In this document: one piece after another, positions 25,521 to 35,160 of the stretch | Layout of the letters: every line of letters begins with the position of its first letter | How positions within the stretch are numbered: position 1 is the first letter of the stretch | NCBI GenBank assembly: GCA_035235625.1 | Contig: CP141150.1 | Coordinates: 6,510,001 to 6,574,000 of the forward strand | Source: Saururus chinensis | Lineage: Eukaryota; Streptophyta; Magnoliopsida; Piperales; Saururaceae | Direction of reading: 5' to 3' | Length of the DNA stretch: 64,000 bases | Translations under genes and position numbers: made by a program | The notes under the pieces: generated by a model | Seen by the model: only the letters and a program-made list of their open reading frames with translations | What the model was told of the DNA's origin: nothing | Databases searched by the model: none

Positions 25521-26261
25521 GATAGTATATTATAAAAACCATTGTTGAGTTTGTTTAAACTCACCCCTCTTTATTGTGTTTTGCTTTGGCGCTGCGTGGC
25601 GTGACACGCAGATGGACAGGATCTCCTCTTTGAGGAAAGATCAGAGACGACTTAGATGTGATTGTGGAGACTCTTATGTGACTTATTTTCCTTGATTTAT
25701 GCTTTATGTTTAGAACCTTTGTGTATGGTTCTCTATTGGATTTATATCACTTTACACAGTTATGTTGTCTAAGACCTATTTTAGAGCCAGAGTGGGCTAT
25801 GATTGACTAAGCTTGTGGGTTTGAGACCAGTCGTTTATTTTGAGTTAAGTGACTCTCTTTCTTTTCTACTTATTTACTCTTGCTCAAAGTCGTGTGCATA
25901 CTCCGTAATTCTGTTAGATCGCCCGTAATTAAGGTTAAGTCTTCCACTAAACCGTATCTCAATTCCCCTCGTCGCCCCCATACGCTTGACCGGCCCCTGG
26001 ACTGGGTTCGGCTCAGGTCGGGCAGCGCCGGGGCGTGACAATTATGGTGGGCAACTGTTTGACCCCTTATGTGTGGGTGTTTATGTTGCGCCTGTACTCT
26101 GACGTGTTTGATCCAGTGCCCCATAAGCATTGGTGTGCCTTACCTTCGGAAAAGTCCATGACATCTAGTCACTCCCCGGAGGTTAAGGTGTTGCCCCAGT
26201 GGCCTTCTTTTCCATTCGACGTTGGAGCTTATTAGTTGTAAAGAGCTTCAGTGGTCAATAG

Positions 26262-26475
26262 TATGAGCACGACTGTAAGCGTATGTGCATGAGCACAACT
26301 GTAAGAGTGTGTATGAGCACAACTATTAGAGTATGTGTATGAGCACGACTGTAAGAGTATGAGTATGTGTACGACTGTAAGAGTATGTGTATGAGCACGA
26401 CTGTAAGAGTATGTGTATGAGCACGACTGTAAGAGTATGTGTATGAGCACGACTGTAAGAGTATGTGTATGAGTA
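26262..26475. repeat. 26-bp tandem repeat in element C, about eight units
   Basis: Units read GAGCACGACTGTAAGAGTAT plus GTGTAT, and the last four are nearly identical. The array lies in the 3' part of element C, after the A insertion ends. Confidence 0.94.
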
Positions 26476-26995
26476 TGAAAATACTCATTACCCTACTTTT
26501 TAGCCCCGTTGTACGGGAGGTTTTGCAGGTTTGTGCGGAGAGCTCCTGGAGATGGATGCTCATTTCAGCGGTGGATTGATTCCCGTTGACTCAGGTATAT
26601 GCTTAACTCACTGCGAGTTTATTTGTGTCACGATCTCTTGTATTGGGTGAGACAAGAATTAAGATATGTATGTATTCTGGACTTTCAATTGGATTAGACT
26701 GTGGACTGTTATGGAACTTGCACTCAGGGATGCATGGGAGATATTTATATTTTAAATCTATGATCATAGCAATTTAGTTGTACATGTGTTTTCGAGTAGC
26801 GCTTGAGGATATTTGCTTTGGTCGTACGATGTTTGACCCTATGATGGAAAATTGATGTTTAGTATTTTAAATTATAAACTGTTTTATCAGGTTTTAATTT
26901 CGTCATTTTTCCTCTGATTTACAGATAGTATATTGCAAAAAAATTTCGTGAATTTTAAGGAAAATGTATGAAAAATCATGGGCGTTACATATATA

Positions 26996-27310
26996 GCGTC
27001 TTCGGACAGTCCTAACACGCTACATAGGCACTTGATAACGTAAAAACATGAATCTAATATTTATGTAAGCTACATAGGCACTTGACAACTTAAAAACATG
27101 AATCAAGTACTTATGTAGCATGTTTGAACAGTTCTAACATGTTACATAGGTACTTAACAGTTTAAAAATATAAATCCAGAACTTAAGTAGCATGTTAGGA
27201 CAATCTTAATATGCTATATAAGTATTAGACAGCTTGAAATATGGATCTAGTACCTATGTGGCATGTTATGACAGTTTAAACATTCTACAAAAGCACTACA
27301 AAATTTAAAC
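26996..27310. repeat. About 72-bp diverged tandem repeat, 4-5 units
   Basis: Units contain AGCATGTT(T/A)GAACAGTTCTAA-like sequence, then a CTACATAGGCACTTGACA-like stretch, TTAAAAACATGAATC and ACTTATGT. One unit lacks its first 24 bp. It starts directly after the target duplication of element C. Confidence 0.85.
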
Positions 27311-27344
27311 TGGGATAAAAATTTAGGTGTTAAATATTTGTGCC

Positions 27345-27720
27345 ACTATCTAAAGTATTGGGTGAGATGAGAATTAAGATGTTTATGTATTCTGAACTTT
27401 TAGTTTGGATCAGACTGTCGACTGTTATGGGAGTTGCACTCAACGATGCCTGGGAGTGATTTGTATTTAAAGTCTATAATCATAGCAATTTATTCGTACG
27501 TTTATTTTTGAGTAGCGCCTAAGGATATTTGGTTTAGTCATACGATGTTTAATCGAATGAGTAAAAATTTGGATGGAAAAATGATTGATGTGTGATGTTT
27601 TAAATTTTGAACTGCTTTCCTAGGTTTTGTATTCGTCATTTTTCCAATTTACAACCATTATATTGCAAAAAATTTCTGTGAATTTTAAGGAAAATGTGAT
27701 AAAAAATCTCGGGCATTACA
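27345..27720. mobile_element. Second copy of the 3' end of the element C family
   Basis: It matches 26640-26989 throughout: ATTGGGTGAGA, GACTGTTATGG, GAGTAGCGC, ATATTGCAAAAAA and the terminus GGGCATTACA at 27720. No 5' end was found within the window, so it is a fragment or the far part of an older copy. Confidence 0.75.
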
Positions 27721-27867
27721 ACTACAAAGCTAACAAAGTCTTGGCTTGGCGATCAAATCTCAATATGATGGTCACATTGCCTACACTAAGTTCACGAGCG
27801 AGTGGAGATGGCTCTATCCGAGCATTGAGCCAAATCTAGCCGAGGTAAACCACTGTTTTCTTTCTAT

Positions 27868-28764
27868 GTAATGCTGCATGTTTTTTATGTTGATATTTCT
27901 CCTACAAAATCTCTAAGCACATATGTAATTTGTATCTCATAGGAGTAGCCTTTCAAGGTTTCTACATTGCTTTTTTGAGTCAGCACATGATGACCCTCCT
28001 GAATAATTTATTTTCTGAAATAAGACATTTAATGGTATAGAGATAGTACTTTTTTCTTACTTAATAATATTAAAAGACATAACATAATCCTCTCTTTACC
28101 TGCATTAATAGTTTTATTTGTTTTTAAAATAAATTATTTAAAAAATCAAATAGAGCTATTAACACTGAACAGAAGGAGTATTTTGTTAATAACTACATTA
28201 AAAACCAAGTCTATCAAAATAGAAAATATAGAAAATAAAACAACAATGATATTTATATTATTATTTTTAGTTACATCGAAATATATGTAAAACATACATA
28301 AAATCATAGCTTAACTTAGTTTTTCAATCTAAACTAGTGTAAGTGTGTCGGTGATGGACAAAGTATATTGTCGGCAAGTAACATGTCATTGAGCGTGTTA
28401 GTGAAACCATTTAAGAGTTTGTTACAATAAGAACATGGGTAGTTACGCGGATATAAGTTTAAAGAGGTGGTTATATCCCTTAAAAAATGCAAAGGTTACA
28501 TGATTACGTATGAAAGGAGTCAAGAGACTCAAAAAGAGGTCAAGAGTCTTCTTACAAGGGACTTGAAAGTAAACTCCACTGCAGAACATTGACGTTCTTG
28601 AGAAGTTTTATATATATGATATCATGACCACTTTTAATTTACAAATTCATTCTGTTAAATTATATTTTAAAAAATTATACTTTATAAAATTAGGGGCAGA
28701 ACAACTAGATCAAGTTGTATTGAGTTTAATATTGTCTCAATAGACTTATTTTTTAGCCATATTT
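27868..28764. repeat. Long direct duplication, copy 1
   Basis: About 0.9 kb starting GTAATGCTGCATGTTTTTTATG and ending near TTTTTTAGCCATATT. It is repeated at 29062-30029 with an offset of about 1195 bp. It contains a MITE-like stretch (AAATAAGACATTTAATGG ... AACAGAAGGAGTATTTT). No coding sequence is present. Confidence 0.9.
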
Positions 28765-29061
28765 GAAGCCAAGTTGTGACCCTTGTGCAATATTGTTTGA
28801 TAGAGCTCGAATTTAGAAACATAATGATACCAAGAACATGCATATTCGAGATCGGGAGATAAAGTTAGATTAATTTAAAGTTTAAAATCTGGGTTTGACA
28901 CGATATCTGAATTTATTCTAACAATTTTTATTACTATACGTAATTCATATTTGGCAGTAAATTTTTTAAATTAATTCTAAAAAATTATAATTTTGTTTCT
29001 ATAAAATTTGACACCTAAACAACCCCTTAAGCACTTGATTTGGAAAACTCTTCTCATTTAA

Positions 29062-30029
29062 GTAATGCTATATGTTTTTTATGTTGCTATTTCTCATATA
29101 AAATCTCTGAGCACAAATGTAATTTGTGTCTCATAGGAGTAGCTTTTCAAGTTTTGTACATTGCTTTTTTTGAGTCAGCACATGATGAACCCTCCTGAAC
29201 AATTTATTTTCTGAAATAAGACATTTAATGGTATAGAGAGAGTACTTTTTTCTTACTTAATAATATTAAAAGACATAACTTAAAACTCTCTTCACCCGCA
29301 TTAATACTTTTATTTATTTTTAAAATAAATTATTTAAAAAATCAAATAGAGCTATTAATGCTGAACAGAATAAGTATTTTGTTAATAACTACATTAAAAA
29401 TCAAGTCTATCAAATTAGAAAATATAGAAAATAAAATAACAATGATATGCTATATTATTATTTTTAGTTACATCGAAATATATGTAAAACATACATAAAA
29501 TCATAGCTTAACATAGTTTTTCGATCTAAACTAGTGTAACCCCAAAAAAAATTTCTAAATAAAATTTCAAAATTTTGTACTATCAACAGGTCACAAATGC
29601 GTTGCTTAGTGCACCGGTGAAGGACAAAGTATATTGTCGGCAAGTAACATGTCATTGAGCATGTTAGTGAAACCATTTAAGAGTTTGTTGCCATAAGAAC
29701 GTGGGTAGTTACACGGATATAAGTTTAAAGAGGTGGTTATATCCCTTAAAAAATGCAAAGGTTACATGATTACGTATGAAAGGAGTCAAGAGACTCAAAA
29801 AGAGGTCAAGAGTCTTCTTACAAGGGACTTGAAAGTAAACTCTACTGCAGAACGTTGACGTTCTTGAGAAGTTTTATATATATGATATCTTGACCACTTT
29901 TAATTTATAAATTCATTCTGTTAAATTATATTTAAAAAAATTATACTTCATAAAATTAGGGGCATAGCAACTAGATCAAGTTGTATTGAGTTTAATATTG
30001 TCTCAATAGACTTATTTTTTAGCCATATT
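29062..30029. repeat. Long direct duplication, copy 2
   Basis: This is the second copy of 27868-28764. It carries about 70 bp absent from copy 1, around 29540-29612, just before GGTGAAGGACAAAGTATATT. A unique spacer of about 300 bp separates the copies. Confidence 0.9.
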
Positions 30030-31743
30030 CCAAGGTGAGTGGTGTAGTGGTGCCATCCCTTTTTTTGTTAAAGAATCAACCGTTATAAGACAACTTCTTC
30101 TAAAAAAAAATGGTGAGAGACTCAGGGAACATCCCTGCTAATTTATTAATAAGATTTTAATATTCAAGATAGGTGTTTTTTTCAAAAAAAACTTGTTCAT
30201 TAAATATCCATGAGACGTTAAATTTCTTCAAAGGTGATCATAAGCTTATGCACGACTATATTAATTTATGAGACAATGGCGATCAGCTTAATTAACGCCG
30301 AGCTCGTAATTAATTTGAAGACAACATCTAAATCATCTTTGCATTTTTCTTCGTACCGACATCTTGATTCTTGCCTTCCTACCCGTCAATGGTCAAATGA
30401 CATGGATGAATGACGTGAAGGGGAAGGAACGTTTAGGTGACATTGAGTTGCATGCCCCTACTTTGATATATTGTAACTTTTTCTTTAGAAGGTAGGCCCC
30501 ACTTTCGTAACCATAATATTCTCTTTGTCATTTATTAATAGTTTTATTTAATTTTTAAAATTAATTAATTTTAATTTATTAAAAAAATAAAATTATTAAT
30601 ATAAAATAAATAAAATAAAATATACAACAAATAAAATAATAAAAAAGAAAACACTTGCATAAAAATCAATTACAAGGATTACAAAGTCAAAACCGTTATT
30701 GAATTTAAAAACATAACAAATTTAAAACCTATTCTTACGCCCACCTCTCTTTTTTATTTCTTTCTATGAACCTTTCCCGACATTTTTACTGCCACTTTAG
30801 TTTTTAAATAAAAATATTTTAAGCTCACATCACTTTGTAAACTAAACTTTATACTATTTTAAAAAGACTTTTGAGACTTAACCCTCTTCCATCCAAACAG
30901 GCACTTGCCCAGAAAAATATTAAAATCATCATCTTTATTAATGTCATTGAATGGGGCATACCAACACAAACGTCGTATGAAACTCAATGTTAATGTAAAC
31001 CTTACTCCAATGGGGGGAGAGCTTCATAAAATTTCTCTTTCTAACAAGCCATAAAGATTAAAACATCAAGTTATTACCATTACCATAACAAATATCCTCT
31101 TCATCGCCCACAACAGTAATAGCAGTCAAAACCCCTCTCTCTATTGAAACTGGAATTTTGTGTACTTTGCATTGGCCACAAATTATGTAGGGCCAATTAA
31201 ACTCACAGAATAGGGCTCAGAAACCGTGCCCAGGTGCCACACTAGGTTCTCCGCTGTCCGTACCTCATACGTACACACCATGCAACACGGTGGCCCATGC
31301 TTCAAAGTAAATGTAAACCAATAAATGCAGCCCCCGGCCCACCACTTGAAGCCCCATCCTGTACAGAAACATATTGGGCCCCACATACACTAAAGCCAAA
31401 GCTTCTGGGGACCCACCTCATGACAGCAGGCAAAACAGAAGGGGGTTGGTTAACCACAACAAGGGGAGGTAAACCGCATGACACATGAAGTCAGGCTGCC
31501 GTTGTGCTTAGGTACTCTCCAGGCCATGCATACTCCCCTATTCAACTGCATTCCATGATCATTTATGGCTGTAGCATAATATTTAATTTCAATCTTTGGC
31601 CCCATATTGCCGATGTGTCATGTCACATTTGTACAAAAATAAAGTTGTTACATCTTATAAACGTTGTATCATAAGATGACCATATTAAGTTGTTACAAGA
31701 AAAGAAAAGTATCAACTTTGACTTAATAAATATTTTGTGTCCC

Positions 31744-31812
31744 ATTATGCTACATGGTTAGGGATGCTGCTGATTTGAAATCATAGGTTTAAGAATCTAT
31801 TTTTTTTGCTTT
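31744..31812 (+). mobile_element. SINE-like tRNA-derived promoter remnant
   Basis: ATGGTTAGGGATGCTGCTGA resembles a polymerase III A box. AGGTTTAAGAATCT about 35 bp further on resembles a B box. A GATTTGAAATCA stem-loop lies between them and a T-run follows. This layout is typical of tRNA-derived plant SINEs. The boxes are degenerate, so this is a remnant at best. Confidence 0.4.
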
Positions 31813-32051
31813 TGAAAGAATTTGATCTAACTTTTCCGAGTTAAAGTCAAATACAACTTAAAATTAACACGATTCCTTGATTAAGTCCATTAATTCCTTA
31901 GTCAAATACAGAAACTCGTTGAATTCCAATACCTAGGATTACTCTATCTGGTTAATATCACCTTTTAAATAAAATTTATTTAACACAACATATAATACTA
32001 TTCAATTATGATATTATTCTTATTTTCAGTTGAATATATTATCATTTTATT

Positions 32052-32157
32052 TCCTCCAGTGTCATGTTAAGTATCTTATTTGGTCTTTCAAAATGTATTA
32101 ATTTTAGTTTATTTTAAAAAACTAAATATGACACTTAACACAAGACGGAAGGAACAT
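32052..32157. mobile_element. Short Stowaway-type MITE
   Basis: The left arm CCTCCAGTGTCATGTTAAGT and the right arm ACTTAACACAAGACGGAAGG are approximate inverted repeats of the CTCCGTCC family. The element is only about 105 bp long. Confidence 0.55.
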
Positions 32158-32334
32158 TAAAAAGATAACTTTTTGTTTGATGAGCAATATACAGCCAATC
32201 GATGGCGCTCACATGAGTCGGAAATGTTTGCTCTTCTCTTTTGTTCTCACCTCTACTAGTTAAAATGAGTAAATTTTATTAATCTAATTTAAATTTGATA
32301 AAACATTTATAATTTCAACATGACTCCTCTAATT

Positions 32335-32478
32335 TTTTTTGTTATGAATGTTGTTTGTTCCAGTAGTGGAACGACACAATTTGATGCTATTCTTAGAATC
32401 TTTACTCCTAGCATAGGATTCAAACCCAAGCTTATGGATTGAAAACCAATGTCCACAGTCCAAAACCTACCAATGACG
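32335..32478 (-). mobile_element. SINE-like element, minus strand
   Basis: Read on the minus strand, GGGTTTGAATCCTATG fits a polymerase III B box well (GGTTTGAATCC). A weaker A-box-like TTGGTAGGTTTTGG lies about 45 bp upstream. The element ends with an A-run near 32340. Target duplications were not identified. Confidence 0.45.
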
Positions 32479-33785
32479 CTGACTGAAAACCCAAAATATC
32501 AGGCTGTTTCTTCCAATCACTTTCAATTACAAAAGAAAACCCCATAAGACTGTCAATCTTCTTTCTTTTGATTCTAGAGAACCAACAAACCCGAATTCAG
32601 AAATTGAACCAACTAATAGAACCCCGTTTATATGAGTCAAGGTTTATGAGGTTGATAATATATAACGCACATAAAACATAGGGCAGGTTTAATTCAAAGG
32701 GCAGATTTATTTCTTGCAATTTGAAATTCATAAGTTCGTAATGCCCGGGCTAATAGAAGTAAAAAAAAATTAATTCCACAGGAAGATCAGTCAGGGGAAA
32801 TGTGGGTCCCACTCCAATGACCCCACAACTGGCATCAACTATCTTTTATTTTTGTTTGTTGGGTACATGCCATCAACGATCTTAAGGTAAAAGAAAAGAA
32901 GACAGTGATCCGTCTGCATCTTTGGGTTGCAGAAAGGTCATCTCTCTTCTTTTATCTGTGCATGTTGCCTATAATGCCTTGGCTTTATTTGGCAAGAACG
33001 AGCTTGTCTCCTATTACGGTAAAAGAGAAGGGCTGTAGTTAAAACCGGAGCCGGAAGGAAACCAAACAAACAGAGGAAACTGAAAAAGAGAAAGATTTAA
33101 AAGCTCTGCACGAATCTGAAACTGAAAGGTCAGTCATCTCACCCAGTCGAATATAATTGCAATCCCTGACATATTCAAACAGGCGGAGATTAAATGGAAA
33201 AAGGACTAGAAACCAAATAAAGCACACAGGACAACAAAACTTCCCCGTAAAAGGAAAAGATGCTCTTTCCCATCCCAACGGGTCCTTTCACGTCCAGTTA
33301 ATGTCAATCAATGAAAAGATTTATGCTTCTTAATTAATTTGCTCAGAAGCAACCACCATTTTTTTCTTTCTGAATTCAATCCTTCTTGCACCGAACTTTG
33401 CCTGTCTGATCAAATTAGAAAGAAATATTGTAACAAAGAACGGAGAACGCTGGCTCTAGCTTCATGTATTGATCTCAATGCAGCTGGCTTGCAGGCTTCC
33501 ACCTTCCAGTCAGTCTTCTGCAGAGATTGTAATTGCTTTTGTCTTTTTATTGAATTATTGAAGACCCATTTGGAACGAGGACGACTAGATCATTTTAATG
33601 CAAGTACTGACTGTGCCTACTGCCTGAAACATGTGTATACATGAACAAATGATCTTCTGGCTTTTGCAGATTGAGTTTCCGTCTTGTTCGTTGTTTCTAT
33701 GCATTTTTTTTGGCTAAATCAGGCGCAATTAGACTAAAAAGAGAGATTCAATGCATCAAATAATGAAAAATAGAATTGATTTAGT

Positions 33786-34608
33786 TTAGTTCATGTAAAC
33801 CTCAATGCTGGCCTTCTTTACAGATTTACAGACGGGACAAAAGTCCATAAAAGCTTCACACGATTTGCAAGCGCAGAGGTGCCTGCAGGGCAGCAGCAGA
33901 ACGCACGAGTCCATCGTATTACACGCCCGGCAAGCTCCCCCGCTCCTCCCCCGCCGCTCCCTTTTCCTTCTCCTCGTGGCCGACGAGGAGGGAGGCGAGT
34001 CGCAGCAGGACTCGGCGTCTTCGGCGGCAGAGTTGGAGCAGCAGGCTGTCTCCCGGACCTGCTCCAGCGTGTTGCTAAGAGCCACCGCCATGGCCTCGTT
34101 CTCCCTGGCTATCCTCTGCCATGTCTCGTTCTCTGCCTCCACCCTCCTCAGGCACTCCTCCAGCTCCATCGTCTTGCTGTTGGCCTTCGATATGTCCTCC
34201 TCCTTCTGCTGCAGCAGGACCAGCGCTTTCGACTCCAGCATCCTCATCAAGGACACCAGTTGCTGGTTTCTCTGCTGTTGCAGTGCTAGCCTCAATCTCT
34301 CATTCTACAAGGATTAAAACGCATGCAACGAGTACATAAACCCACTTTTCATTCAAAGATAAAAATGAGAGAAACTAATCTACATGAAGCGAGACACACA
34401 CCTGCAATGCAATGAAGCTATCAATACCGTCATCCTTCTGCCTCTGGAACTGGGCTGCACCCATGGAAGGAGACGACGCCAAGTGAGGGATGAAGCTGCT
34501 CTCGTTGCTCAAGAAAAAGCCCGCGCTTCTCTGGTTCAGCGGCAAAACCGGTTGGTGATAGTCACAAACCCCTCCAATCTCCTTCCATTCCTGCGCTTGC
34601 ACCGCCAT
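33786..34608 (-). CDS. BOI/BRG-type RING E3 ubiquitin ligase, 2 exons
   Basis: Exons 34608-34402 and 34304-33786 give 241 residues. The product belongs to the plant BOI-related group of RING E3 ligases, which act in stress, cell-death and gibberellin signalling (family knowledge). The start MAVQAQEW is typical of the group. A long coiled coil (about 70-150; LALQQQRNQQLVSLMRMLES onward) is the WRD-like interaction region. The C-terminal RING has CRAC (194/197), C209-x-H211, C215/C218 and CPVC (225/228), the BIR-type spacing, and ends EVYMN. Between them is a low-complexity Ser and Arg/Lys-rich linker that may act as a nuclear localisation signal. The protein is somewhat shorter than typical members, mostly in the N-terminal part. 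The intron is 97 bp, GT-AG, phase 0. No symbol is given because the subgroup member is uncertain. Confidence 0.92.
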
Positions 34609-34742
34609 GAAACCTTCCACCCACCACCCAGATCGCCAAAACAGAAGAGCAAGAACAAGAACGTGAGAATGCGCGGTTGGACGATCAGAAGCAGGCCTGC
34701 ATGAGGAAGGAAAAATTCTGGGGACCTCGCCAAAGCAGGACA

Positions 34743-34769
34743 GATATATATATGGCCCCTATATATGTA
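34743..34769 (-). promoter_or_regulatory. Candidate TATA region of the RING ligase gene
   Basis: On the minus strand, CATATATAGGGGCCATATATA provides TATA-like sequence 135-160 bp upstream of the ATG at 34608. This would give a 5' UTR of roughly 100 nt. Another CTATATA-type stretch lies further up, near 34832-34841. Confidence 0.4.
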
Positions 34770-35140
34770 CTGCTATACTAAAGGCACTGTTACTATATAC
34801 ACATACGCGTCGGATCTTCACGTACTTGTCTCCTATATATAACATCAATTTGTTCTGTACACAGAGGTCTGAAACGGCCAGAGGGGCTTTAAAGGGGAGG
34901 GAGGCAGGAGGAGGGCAGGGCGCATACACAGGAGGGAGGCTGTGTATATCTTGGGATTCTTTCTCTTTTTTGCTCTATCCGGTCGCATTCAAAAGGGGGT
35001 GGCAGTAATGAGCGTGGGGGCAGCGGACGTACATGCAGATTTTGTGACAAAACTATCGGGTCAGAGATATCAGAGGCGTTGCGGGAAAAATCAATTCAAT
35101 GACATCTCTCGCTTCTCTCTGCGTGTGAGGTCGTACGCAA

Positions 35141-35160
35141 GAGAGAGAGAGAGAGAGAGG
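35141..35160. repeat. (GA)n run upstream of the RING ligase
   Basis: About ten GA units lie roughly 530 bp upstream of the RING ligase start. Such runs are bound by plant GAGA-binding (BPC) factors, but a role here is only a possibility. Confidence 0.7.

Larger units (their letters stand above)
17023..26040 (+). mobile_element. Solo-LTR-like element A, interrupted twice
   Basis: It begins TGTAAGGACTCTCATC at 17023 and ends GGGGCGTGACA at 26040. ATTAT flanks it on both sides (17018-17022 and 26041-26045). It is interrupted by the element at 18479-20596 and by B at 22081-25520. Without these and their duplications it is about 3.45 kb, almost the same as B (3440 bp), which is a second copy of the same family. 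A TATAAAAG box at 17446-17453 points to plus-strand transcription. No gag or pol domain is visible in either copy. Confidence 0.88.
11141..26989 (+). mobile_element. Solo-LTR-like element C, outermost of the nest
   Basis: It begins TGTAAGGTCACTG at 11141 and ends GGGCGTTACA at 26989. It is flanked on both sides by TATAT (11136-11140 and 26990-26994), a perfect 5-bp target duplication. Two later insertions lie inside it: D at 13652-16028 and A at 17023-26040. Removing them with their duplications leaves about 4.44 kb with no recognisable gag or pol sequence. Several tandem repeats lie in this remainder. A second copy of its last ~370 bp is present at 27345-27720. I read it as a solo LTR, or a non-autonomous element, of a Ty3/gypsy-like family; lineage is not established. 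The strand is tentative. Confidence 0.75.
30030..33785. other. Intergenic AT-rich DNA with small repeat pieces
   Basis: No gene can be supported. The stretch includes AT-rich low-complexity DNA (30530-30720), a somewhat GC-richer patch with short overlapping frames on both strands (31183-31490), two SINE-like pieces and a short MITE, listed separately. The last ~450 bp lie just below the 3' end of the RING ligase gene and should hold its 3' UTR. Confidence 0.5.

Noticed and set aside
33805-34317. 170-residue frame antisense to the RING ligase
   Set aside because: It is a shadow of the coiled-coil and RING exon, with no family similarity.
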